Made by a program: the position numbers and the translations under genes
DNA from: Aurantiacibacter atlanticus
GTDB taxonomy: Bacteria > Pseudomonadota > Alphaproteobacteria > Sphingomonadales > Sphingomonadaceae
NCBI RefSeq assembly: GCF_001077815.2
Contig: NZ_CP011310.1
Span: 1,674,001 to 1,738,000 of the forward strand
Direction: 5' to 3'
Length of the DNA: 64,000 bases
The notes under the pieces: generated by a model
Databases searched by the model: none
What the model saw: the letters and a program-made list of their open reading frames with translations, nothing else
Told to the model about the DNA's origin: nothing
In this document: in pieces, positions 15,480 through 23,212 of the stretch
How the letters are laid out: the number at the start of each line of letters is the position of its first letter
Position numbering within the stretch: position 1 is the first letter of the stretch

Positions 15480-16790
15480 ATGTCACGCAAATATTTCGCC
15501 ATCATTGCGGCTCTGCCGCTTGTCGCATGCTCGGCAGAGGATGCCGAAAATTCAACGGAAGCGACCGCTACACAAAGCGCCAATGCCAATTATGACCTCG
15601 GCTATGAGCCAAAAGGCGAAGATAATTTTGCGGACGAGATGGCATCCGATGACGAGCGCCATATGTCCGCCAGCCGGGATCGTGCGAATATGTCGTCTGA
15701 TAGCGAAGGCATCAATGAAGACGGCACGTCTTCGCGCGGGACCGAGATTGCTGATGCGAAAGAGCGTCCGATCATGCAGACTCAGGTCGTGCTTGACCGG
15801 CGCGGCTTCGGCCCCGGTGTGATCGACGGCAAGATGGGGCAATCCACCAGCAATGCGCTGCGCGGTTTTCAGGAGGCCAATAGCCTCGAAATCACCGGTG
15901 ATCTGGATGAGTCCACCAAGCAGGCCCTGTCGGAATGGAGCAATATTCCGGCCACGCGTGTCGTAACCATACCTGCAAACTGGGCCGAGCTGGCCTATAT
16001 CGAGATTCCTGATTCCCCTGCCGATCAGGCTGCGCTGGATCGAATGGGGTATGAAAGCCTGGATGAAAAGATTGCGGAACGTTTCCATACCACAATTGCC
16101 GTGCTGCGCGAGTTGAACCCCAATGGCAGACCGGCACGGAAAACACCGCCATCACCATCACCATCGTCTTCGGTCAGCGATAATTCCACTGTCAGCCCGA
16201 CACCTTCGGCCAGCGAACCGGCGGTTTCGAATTCTTCTTCCGACAGCGGGTATTTTACTGCCGGACAACGATTGCGCGTTCCCAATATCGGTGCCGATCG
16301 TATCCAGCCCGGTGCAATCCAGGATCGCGGTTGGCAGCAGACGCTGGCGTCGCTTGGCGTCGGCAGCGAACAGGCCGAGGTCACGCGTGTCGTCGTCGAT
16401 GAAAGCGAAGGCTGGCTCAAGGGTTTTGACGCGGACGGCAATCTTGTCGCCATGTTCACCGTCACCACCGGATCGCAAAACGACCCGCTCCCGCTGGGCG
16501 ATTGGAGCGTGAACGGAACAGCCCATAATCCGCCATTTTCTTATCAACCCGAACTGTTCTGGGACGTGCCCGATAGCGAGGAAGAACAACAATTGCCGCC
16601 CGGACCCAATGGGCCCGTGGGCGTGGTATGGATTGATTTGACCAAGGAACATTACGGCATTCATGGCACCAGCGCCCCGGAAACGATCGGACGCGTACAA
16701 AGCCATGGCTGCGTCCGGTTAACCAATTGGGACGCTGCGCGTCTTGCAGGCATGGTCAATTCCGACACAGAGGTTATATTCCAGGCCTGA
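15480..16790 (+). CDS. L,D-transpeptidase lipoprotein with peptidoglycan-binding domain
   Basis: Makes 3-3 peptidoglycan cross-links or attaches proteins to the wall. The 436-residue protein has a lipoprotein signal (V-A-C near residue 17), a peptidoglycan-binding 1 domain with its V-L-D-R-R-G-F-G-P-G-x-I-D-G-K-M-G start at about 103-120, a Ser/Pro-rich linker around 220-260, and a YkuD catalytic domain ending in HGT (395) and SHGCVRLTN (nucleophile Cys411). A possible GGAAA-N16-CGTT element lies at about 15408-15432. The M23 gene overlaps its stop. Confidence 0.88.
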   Translation: MSRKYFAIIAALPLVACSAEDAENSTEATATQSANANYDLGYEPKGEDNFADEMASDDERHMSASRDRANMSSDSEGINEDGTSSRGTEIADAKERPIMQTQVVLDRRGFGPGVIDGKMGQSTSNALRGFQEANSLEITGDLDESTKQALSEWSNIPATRVVTIPANWAELAYIEIPDSPADQAALDRMGYESLDEKIAERFHTTIAVLRELNPNGRPARKTPPSPSPSSSVSDNSTVSPTPSASEPAVSNSSSDSGYFTAGQRLRVPNIGADRIQPGAIQDRGWQQTLASLGVGSEQAEVTRVVVDESEGWLKGFDADGNLVAMFTVTTGSQNDPLPLGDWSVNGTAHNPPFSYQPELFWDVPDSEEEQQLPPGPNGPVGVVWIDLTKEHYGIHGTSAPETIGRVQSHGCVRLTNWDAARLAGMVNSDTEVIFQA

Positions 16791-17479
16791 TGGTTTCTTC
16801 TTTTGTAGAAAAACTGCAGGTCGCAGTGATTACTGCCACCGTCGTTTCGGCGGGCTGGATCATTGCGGGCGCGATGTTCATGGACCGCGAGGAATCGCGA
16901 TTGATTGAAAGCACTTTGCAAAAGCAGGCGCCTGCCGATCCTCTTAAAGACGGCGCTATCGACGCGGAAGAGGGCGATGCCGGCACGCTTTCACCTGATG
17001 GTTCCGCGCAGGCATCTGTCCATTCGGAAGAAGAGGCGGCTACGCTGATGATTCCGGTGTTTGGTATGAATGCAGCTGATCTCATCGATACGTTCGAAGA
17101 TGAACGCGGCAGCGGCACGCGTCTTCACGAAGCCATAGATATCATGGCCGATGAAGGGGTGGCAGTTGTGGCCGCAGCGCCGGGTGAGGTAGAGCGATTG
17201 TTCCGCTCCAATCAGGGCGGCAATACAGTTTATGTCCGGTCAACCGACGGCAAGACGATCTATTATTATGCGCATCTGGCGCAATATGCGCCCGGCTTGA
17301 GCGAGGGGCAGCAGGTGCTCCGCGGACAAAGGCTGGGAACCGTCGGATCATCGGGCAATGCCGATCCGGAAAATCCGCACCTCCATTTCGAAGTGATGCG
17401 TACGACCGAAGAAGCGGAATGGTGGGAGCCTTCGACCTCGGTCAATCCCTATCCATTGCTCACCCGTCGACGGCAGTGA
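16790..17479 (+). CDS. M23 family metallopeptidase, membrane anchored
   Basis: A 229-residue peptidoglycan hydrolase-like protein: one N-terminal membrane helix (about 11-31), an acidic spacer, and a LytM/M23 domain with the zinc ligands His113 and Asp117 (HEAID), plus His197-Leu-His199 and a supporting His162. All expected metal ligands are present, so it should be active. The start at 16790 overlaps the L,D-transpeptidase stop by one base (TGATG). Pairing a cross-linking enzyme with a hydrolase suggests coordinated wall remodelling. Confidence 0.87.
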   Translation: MVSSFVEKLQVAVITATVVSAGWIIAGAMFMDREESRLIESTLQKQAPADPLKDGAIDAEEGDAGTLSPDGSAQASVHSEEEAATLMIPVFGMNAADLIDTFEDERGSGTRLHEAIDIMADEGVAVVAAAPGEVERLFRSNQGGNTVYVRSTDGKTIYYYAHLAQYAPGLSEGQQVLRGQRLGTVGSSGNADPENPHLHFEVMRTTEEAEWWEPSTSVNPYPLLTRRRQ

Positions 17480-17830
17480 TTAGCGGACCTCGCGGATGCA
17501 GCGCAGCCTTGTGGCTTCGCCATCTGCAAGCTTGCGCAATATGCCGCGCGAGATGATCACGTAGCGATCCCCATTGCGCGGTCCGCTGGTCAGGGTCAGG
17601 CGATTGCCTCTTCGCAAATAGGTGCCGCTACCCTGCCGGGACGAATAGCGCGAAGCGCTTTCAATCTCGAAATCCTCATCGGGCTGGTGGATGCCTGCTG
17701 CACCGCCGGCATCACCCGGAAGCTCACACACATACTCCCCGCGATCAATTGTGCCGACCTGCTGCTGGGCAGATGCGGGGACGGGGAGAATGAGGCAAGT
17801 GGCAGCAATCGCAAGAAAGACCTTAATCAT
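17480..17830 (-). CDS. Secreted protein of unknown function
   Basis: A 116-residue protein with a clear signal peptide (A-S-A cleavage near residue 21). The mature part contains Y-V-C-E-L-P-G-D-A-G-G near 34, a polar central region, and a C-terminal cysteine (L-R-C-I-R-E-V-R), so one disulfide is possible. It ends one base after the convergent M23 gene stop. I do not recognise a domain. It may be a periplasmic partner of the adjacent wall enzymes, but only the neighbourhood supports this. Confidence 0.65.
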   Translation of the reverse strand: MIKVFLAIAATCLILPVPASAQQQVGTIDRGEYVCELPGDAGGAAGIHQPDEDFEIESASRYSSRQGSGTYLRRGNRLTLTSGPRNGDRYVIISRGILRKLADGEATRLRCIREVR

Positions 17831-17968
17831 GCAGCCGCCTCTATCACGACTCAGTTAGTGCGTCATGAACCGAATGTGCCAATCGCGGCACGAGGCCCGC
17901 TTGTATGATCGAGCGTAGAGGGCTAGGGCGCGGCGCAACCACGAAGTTTCTAATGATCGAGCGTTCCC

Positions 17969-18532
17969 ATGAAAATCAGCGGCGTAGACATCCGTCCCGG
18001 CAACATCATCGAATATGAAAGCGGCATCTGGAAGGTCGCCAAAATCCAGCATACCCAGCCGGGCAAGGGTGGGGCCTATATGCAGGTGGAGATGAAAAAT
18101 CTCATCGATGGCCGCAAGACCAACGTACGCTTCCGCAGCGCCGACACGGTCGAAAAGGTGCGTCTGGACACAAAGGAATATCAGTTCCTTTATGAAGATG
18201 GCGACATGCTTGTTTTCATGGATTCAGATACTTACGAACAGATCATGCTGCCAAGCGATTTGCTGGGCGATGCGCGCCCGTTCCTTCAGGATGGTATGCA
18301 GGTTAGCCTGGAACTTTGGGAAGAACGCCCCATCAGCGTGCAGCTTCCGACCCAGATCGAAGCCGAGATCGTGGAAGCCGATGCTGTGGTGAAGGGGCAG
18401 ACTGCATCTTCCAGCTATAAGCCTGCCGTGCTGGACAATGGCGTGCGCATCATGGTGCCGCCGCATATCGGAACCGGCACGCGCATCGTGGTGGACGTTT
18501 ACGAACAATCGTACGTCGGGAAGGCCAGCTGA
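17969..18532 (+). CDS. efp: Translation elongation factor P
   Basis: Relieves ribosome stalling at polyproline stretches. The 187-residue three-domain protein carries the acceptor loop PGKGGAY with Lys33 at its tip and the C-terminal signature around [15 protein letters not shown] lysine at the tip is the form normally modified by EpmA. No epmA or epmB is seen in this window. The suhB-like gene follows after six bases. Confidence 0.95.
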   Translation: MKISGVDIRPGNIIEYESGIWKVAKIQHTQPGKGGAYMQVEMKNLIDGRKTNVRFRSADTVEKVRLDTKEYQFLYEDGDMLVFMDSDTYEQIMLPSDLLGDARPFLQDGMQVSLELWEERPISVQLPTQIEAEIVEADAVVKGQTASSSYKPAVLDNGVRIMVPPHIGTGTRIVVDVYEQSYVGKAS

Positions 18533-18538
18533 ACGATC

Positions 18539-19360
18539 ATGGCTGCATTTTCGGGTCTTATTCGCGTGATGGAAAAGGCTGCCCGCAAGGCGGGTGGCAG
18601 GCTTCGTCGCGATTTTGGCGAGGTCGAGCACCTTCAGGTTAGCCGCAAGGGGCCGAGCGATTTTGTCTCCAAGGCCGATCAGGTGGCGGAACGCATCCTG
18701 TGGGATGAGCTTAAGGTCGCGCGTCCCGGATGGGGTTTTCTGCTCGAAGAGGGCGGCACGATCGAAGGCGATCCTGACCAGCCGCGCTGGATTATCGACC
18801 CGCTCGACGGGACGAGCAATTTTCTTCACGGGATTCCGCATTTCGCCATTTCCATCGCCGTGCAGGAGCCAAAGCTTGGCGGCGGCTGGGGCGATGTTGT
18901 GGCCGGGATGGTTTACCAGCCGATCACCGACGAAACCTTCTGGGCCGAAAAATCGCGCGGCGCTTGGTTACAGGATGCCCGGCTGCGGGTTTCTGGCCGA
19001 CGCTCGCTTGCAGAAGCGCTGGTAGCGACCGGCACGCCCTATCAGGGGCATGGCGATTTTGTCGAATGGTCTAAGATTTTTGCCGCACTTGGCCCCAATG
19101 TGGCAGGAATCCGCCGCTTTGGTGCCGCTTCTCTCGATCTCGCATGGCTGGCTGCTGGCCGGTATGACGGGTTTTGGGAAAGCGATCTGTCACCTTGGGA
19201 CACGGCTGCCGGCTGCCTGCTGGTGCGCGAGGCGGGCGGTTTTGTGACCGATTACCGCGGTCGTTCGCAGCCTGTTTGCGACAAACAAATTATCGCCGGG
19301 AATGATCCGTTACATTCTCGGCTTCACAAGCTGATTGCCGAGACGCTAAAGGATCGCTAA
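18539..19360 (+). CDS. suhB: Inositol monophosphatase family protein
   Basis: Magnesium-dependent phosphatase fold, 273 residues. The metal and phosphate motifs are present: LEEGG near 70 with the acidic ligand, IDPLDGTSNF at 86-95 (Asp87, Asp90), and a late SPWDTAAGCLLVREAGG segment. It is likely SuhB-like, acting on inositol phosphate and possibly binding RNA polymerase, as in E. coli. It is probably co-transcribed with efp, and tRNA-Leu follows after 22 bases. Confidence 0.9.
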   Translation: MAAFSGLIRVMEKAARKAGGRLRRDFGEVEHLQVSRKGPSDFVSKADQVAERILWDELKVARPGWGFLLEEGGTIEGDPDQPRWIIDPLDGTSNFLHGIPHFAISIAVQEPKLGGGWGDVVAGMVYQPITDETFWAEKSRGAWLQDARLRVSGRRSLAEALVATGTPYQGHGDFVEWSKIFAALGPNVAGIRRFGAASLDLAWLAAGRYDGFWESDLSPWDTAAGCLLVREAGGFVTDYRGRSQPVCDKQIIAGNDPLHSRLHKLIAETLKDR

Positions 19361-19382
19361 TCGCGACTTGTCACGCGCCAGT

Positions 19383-19467
19383 GCCTCCGTGGCGGAATTG
19401 GTAGACGCGCTCGACTCAAAATCGAGTTTCTAACGAAGTGCCGGTTCGAGTCCGGCCGGAGGTACCA
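19383..19467 (+). tRNA. tRNA-Leu (CAA)
   Basis: An 85-base class II tRNA with a long variable arm and encoded CCA. The acceptor stem GCCTCCG pairs with CGGAGGT. The anticodon stem CTCGA/TCGAG encloses CTCAAAA, giving CAA (reads UUG). Confidence 0.95.
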
Positions 19468-19538
19468 GCGCGGTGACAGAATATATTTGTGAAATTGCTT
19501 GTGTTTAACGCAGGCATTTGGGAGTTTCTGATCCAGTC

Positions 19539-21338
19539 GTGATAGAAGCTCCCCCTCCCCATGCGATTGCGGCGATGGCTCTGACTATCGTCGTATTCTA
19601 TCTTTTTGTACGCAACCGAATCTCAATTGAGATCGTATCGCTGATGGCCATCGCGATCATCGCGGTGGGGCTGTATTTTTATCCCATGCCGCATACCCAG
19701 CCTACAGATGGGCTGGTGCTCGCCTTCTCCGGTTTTGGCCATTATGCGCTGATCACGATCTGCGCCCTGATGGTGATGGGCAGGGGGCTGGTGGTAACTG
19801 GCGCGCTTGACCCTGTTGCCCGTTTTCTGGAGCGGGTCTTCAAAATCAATCTGCAATTGGGCATGCTGCTTTCTCTGGCGCTGGCTCTCGTGCTTTCGAT
19901 GGGTGTCAACAATACGCCTGTCCTCGTGTTGCTCATTCCGATTTTCGTGACGCTGGCCGCGCGCGGTGCACTGCCTGCGTCCAAGACGCTTATGCCGCTG
20001 AACGCCTCCTCGCTCTTGGGCGGGCTTTCCACCACCATTGGCACCTCGACCAATATTCTCGTCGTGTCGATTGCGGTCGATCTCGGCATGCAGCCGATGG
20101 GTGTGTTCCACTTTACCCCTATCGTGCTTGCCGCATCGCTTATTGCCTTGCCCTATATCTGGTTGGTGATGCCGCGCATGCTGGGGGATAACAGCCCCGA
20201 CAAGGGCGTGGTGCGGCGGTGGTTCGTCACGCGTCTTCGGGTGCCCCCAACAAGCAATCTCAATGGCCGCCACTTCGATGAAGTGGTGGATATGCTACCT
20301 GAAGAATTCCGCTTTGAAGAACGCCCAAACGGACCGTTCTCTACGGGTCAGAGATTGCGGGTATCGGGCACGCATGATGCACTGGAAGATGCGATTCGTG
20401 TTCTTCAAGGTCAGATCGCGCCAGGCTGGGTCATCGATGCCATCCAGCGCGAAGCGAGGGAGAATGGTGGCGATATCCAGGTCGTGGAGATGGTCGTCAC
20501 CTCGGATTCGCGCCTTATCGACCGCACGCTGCCCACATCAGGCATTGCCGATCGCTTTGGCGTAGGTGTGCTGGGCATTCATAGACCCGATCGCCCCCTG
20601 CGGTTCGATGAACCTCAAGAAGTGCATGGCGATATGCGCATTGCCGAAGGCGATGTGTTGTTGGTGATGGGTCTGTCGCCCGCGCTCGCCACTTTCGCGC
20701 AGGCAGACAGCCTGCTGCAGCTTGAAGGCGCACGCGAAGTGCCTCGCCGTTCAAAGGCACTGCTGGCAGCGACCATCATGGGTGCATCGGTCGGCCTTGC
20801 CTCTATCGGCTTGTTACCAATTGCCATTGCATCACTTGGCGGCGCAATCCTGATGTTCCTTACCGGCTGCGTGAAGTTTGACAGGGTTGGTCGAGCGCTT
20901 TCGGGCCAGGTCATCGTGCTGGTTGCCGCCAGCATCGTGATCGGCCGATTCGTGCTGGAGAGCGGCGCAGCTGGCTGGCTGGGGCAGGCGCTGGCGATGG
21001 GATTGCAACATTTGCCGCCTGCGGGCGTGCTGGCAGCCATCATGCTGTTCGTGACGATACTGACGAATTTCGCTTCCAATGCGACGGCGGCAACCGTCGG
21101 CACCCCCATTGCCTTTGCCATCGGCGCCGAACTCGGCCTGCCGCAGGAACCGTTGATCCTCGCCGTGCTGTTTGGCTGCAATCTGTGTTACGCGACGCCA
21201 ATTGCCTATCAGACCAACATGCTCATCATGGCAGAAGGCAATTACCAGTTTGGCGATTATGTAAAAACCGGTGTGCCGCTGGTGCTCCTCATGGTCGTTA
21301 CGCTCAGCGTGCTGCTTGTTACGACCTATTCGATGTAG
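19539..21338 (+). CDS. SLC13/CitT-type anion permease with RCK C-terminal domains
   Basis: Polytopic inner-membrane transporter of about 600 residues. Two membrane halves flank a cytoplasmic region with two TrkA-C (RCK_C)-like domains, at about 225-270 and 280-380. Both halves carry the GVNNTPV / T-N-F-A-S-N-A-T type re-entrant motifs of the SLC13/ArsB-like superfamily (near 125 and 505), and S-T-T-I-G-T-S-T-N appears in the first half. Substrates in the family include sulfate, dicarboxylates and phosphate, so no substrate is assigned. The start is uncertain: GTG 19539, TTG 19518 and ATG 19575 are all in frame. Confidence 0.8.
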   Translation: MIEAPPPHAIAAMALTIVVFYLFVRNRISIEIVSLMAIAIIAVGLYFYPMPHTQPTDGLVLAFSGFGHYALITICALMVMGRGLVVTGALDPVARFLERVFKINLQLGMLLSLALALVLSMGVNNTPVLVLLIPIFVTLAARGALPASKTLMPLNASSLLGGLSTTIGTSTNILVVSIAVDLGMQPMGVFHFTPIVLAASLIALPYIWLVMPRMLGDNSPDKGVVRRWFVTRLRVPPTSNLNGRHFDEVVDMLPEEFRFEERPNGPFSTGQRLRVSGTHDALEDAIRVLQGQIAPGWVIDAIQREARENGGDIQVVEMVVTSDSRLIDRTLPTSGIADRFGVGVLGIHRPDRPLRFDEPQEVHGDMRIAEGDVLLVMGLSPALATFAQADSLLQLEGAREVPRRSKALLAATIMGASVGLASIGLLPIAIASLGGAILMFLTGCVKFDRVGRALSGQVIVLVAASIVIGRFVLESGAAGWLGQALAMGLQHLPPAGVLAAIMLFVTILTNFASNATAATVGTPIAFAIGAELGLPQEPLILAVLFGCNLCYATPIAYQTNMLIMAEGNYQFGDYVKTGVPLVLLMVVTLSVLLVTTYSM

Positions 21339-21380
21339 GAATACGCGTCGCTCTTCGTGCATGTATTAACCATTCATCAC

Positions 21381-21405
21381 GGAACTCCTCATTGTACGGG
21401 CAGTT
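21381..21405 (+). promoter_or_regulatory. Candidate EcfG (general stress sigma) promoter
   Basis: GGAAC at 21381-21385 and AGTT at 21402-21405 are 16 bases apart. The alphaproteobacterial EcfG consensus is GGAAC-N16/17-CGTT, so this matches with one mismatch in the -10. It lies 28 bases upstream of the 93-residue membrane protein start. Confidence 0.55.
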
Positions 21406-21432
21406 ATCTCCGCAATAATATTGGAGGAAGCC

Positions 21433-21714
21433 ATGACTGAAGAACGTATCACTGAAACCGAAACGCCTTCGGGCAATACGCATACCCACACCACCGTCGT
21501 ACGCGATGCAGAACCATCCTCAGGCGGTGGCAAATGGGTCATGATCCTGATTGTGATCGTACTTGCTGCAGCTGCAATATTCATCTTCGCCCAGATGAGT
21601 GACGCCGAAGTTGCCAAGGATGCAGCCGTTACCGATGCCGCCGGAGAGGTCGGCGAAGCAGCAAGCCAGATTGGCGATGCCGCTCAAGATGCTGCTGACA
21701 GCATCTCGGAATAA
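21433..21714 (+). CDS. Small single-pass membrane protein with Ala-rich tail
   Basis: A 93-residue protein with a polar N-terminus rich in Thr/Glu, one membrane helix at about 35-54, and a 38-residue C-terminal tail of Ala, Asp, Glu and Ser in a loose repeat (D-A-A-x-x-x / A-S-Q-I-G-D-A-A-Q-D-A-A). GGAGGAAGCC gives a strong ribosome site for the ATG at 21433. I do not recognise a named family. The EcfG-like promoter upstream suggests induction in general stress, with the tail probably periplasmic and helical. Confidence 0.7.
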   Translation: MTEERITETETPSGNTHTHTTVVRDAEPSSGGGKWVMILIVIVLAAAAIFIFAQMSDAEVAKDAAVTDAAGEVGEAASQIGDAAQDAADSISE

Positions 21715-21789
21715 GGAACAGAGCCCCTTTTTCGATTAAGGGTGTAAAGTTTACCGACATTTCATCTGTCTCCGTTAACCGAGCGCAAT

Positions 21790-21811
21790 CCCGGGAATTC
21801 ACCCGGGAATT
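21790..21811. repeat. Direct repeat upstream of the XrtA glycosyltransferase
   Basis: CCCGGGAATT occurs twice, at 21790-21799 and 21802-21811, 12 bases start to start. It lies 16 bases upstream of the start codon at 21827, so it could be a tandem operator or a leader structure. A short GTAAA-g-TTTAC palindrome lies upstream at 21744-21754. Confidence 0.5.
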
Positions 21812-21826
21812 GGGCCGGTTGGAGCG

Positions 21827-23212
21827 ATGATCCGTCTCTTCAAACATTACATACCGCATGCAGTCCTGCTGCTCGGTCTATTGGATTTTGCCCTGCTGCT
21901 AGTCGCGGCCGATCTGGCGTGGCATCTGCGTGTCAGCCAGATTGGCGCTTCGGCCGGGCCCCTTAAAGACCGTGCGCTGGCACTGACGGGTATCGCATTC
22001 ACCACGCAAACCGCCATGATTGCTGTCGGCGTTTACGGGACCGAAGCGCTGCGTTCCAAGCGCTTTGCCTGTGCTCGTTTGCTGGTGGCCGCAAGCCTTG
22101 CCATTCTTGCGCTGGCGCTGATTGATTTCGTGCTTCCGGGCCACACCTTCTGGCGCTCCATCCTGCTTTACGCGATGATGATCGCCGTTGCGCTGCTCAT
22201 ATTGAACCGTCTGGTCGTGGGCGGAATTCTTGGCGCATCGGCCTTTCGCAGACGTGTGCTGGTATTGGGCGCCGGACCGCGCGCACAAAGGCTCAAGCTG
22301 CTGGCGACAAGGCCCGAAAGCGGCTTTGTGGTGGTTGGCTATATCGGAATGTCGGATGGCGCATCACAAGTGGCAGAGGCGGTATCACGTTCGGCCATTG
22401 TCGATCTTAGCGCCCATGTCGCCAATCTGGGCGTTACCGAAGTTGTTCTTGCGCTGGAGGAACGCCGTAATGCCTTGCCGCTCAAGGATTTGCTGCGGGT
22501 TAAGACAGCCGGTGTCCATGTAAATGAATTCTCCAGCTTTCTGGAGCGGGAAACAGGCCGGGTCGATCTCGATACGCTCAATCCCAGCTGGCTGATCTTC
22601 TCTGACGGTTTTTCTTCGGGTCGTGCCGTTTCAAGCATCGCCAAACGCATGTTCGATATTCTGGCGAGTGGACTGCTGCTGCTGCTGACCTTTCCGATCA
22701 TCGCGCTTTTTGCGGCAATCATAAAGCTCGACAGCAACGGTCCGGCCTTTTTCCGACAAAAGCGCATAGGCCTTTATGGCGAGACGTTTGAACTTATCAA
22801 ACTACGTTCCATGCGCACCGATGCTGAAAAGGACGGCGCGAAATGGGCCGAGAAGAAAGACCCGCGAATAACGCGCATCGGGGCGTTTATCCGCAAGGTC
22901 CGCATTGATGAATTGCCGCAGGTGTGGACGGTGCTGCGCGGTCATATGAGCTTTGTCGGTCCACGGCCCGAAGTCCCGCAATTCGTGGACGATCTTGAAG
23001 ACAAGCTGCCCTATTATGCAGAACGCCACATGGTGAAGCCGGGCATCACCGGCTGGGCGCAGATCAATTATCCTTATGGCGCAAGTATCGAGGATTCCCG
23101 TCACAAGCTGGAATATGATCTTTATTACGCCAAGAATTACACGCCCTTTCTTGATCTGTTGATCATGTTGCAGACGCTGCGCGTGGTGTTGTGGCCGGAG
23201 GGCGCGCGCTAA
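21827..23212 (+). CDS. XrtA/PEP-CTERM system sugar transferase (TIGR03013-like)
   Basis: Undecaprenyl-phosphate sugar-1-phosphate transferase that probably starts an exopolysaccharide repeat unit at the inner membrane. The 461-residue protein has four or five N-terminal membrane helices, a CoA-binding-like Rossmann region (VLVLGAGPRAQRL near 143), and a C-terminal bacterial sugar transferase domain: KRMFDIL, FFRQKRIG, KLRSMRTDAE, then DELPQ and FVGPRPE and KPGITGWAQ. PrsK and PrsR-type genes overlap directly downstream, as in exosortase A loci. No exosortase gene is in the window. Confidence 0.87.
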   Translation: MIRLFKHYIPHAVLLLGLLDFALLLVAADLAWHLRVSQIGASAGPLKDRALALTGIAFTTQTAMIAVGVYGTEALRSKRFACARLLVAASLAILALALIDFVLPGHTFWRSILLYAMMIAVALLILNRLVVGGILGASAFRRRVLVLGAGPRAQRLKLLATRPESGFVVVGYIGMSDGASQVAEAVSRSAIVDLSAHVANLGVTEVVLALEERRNALPLKDLLRVKTAGVHVNEFSSFLERETGRVDLDTLNPSWLIFSDGFSSGRAVSSIAKRMFDILASGLLLLLTFPIIALFAAIIKLDSNGPAFFRQKRIGLYGETFELIKLRSMRTDAEKDGAKWAEKKDPRITRIGAFIRKVRIDELPQVWTVLRGHMSFVGPRPEVPQFVDDLEDKLPYYAERHMVKPGITGWAQINYPYGASIEDSRHKLEYDLYYAKNYTPFLDLLIMLQTLRVVLWPEGAR

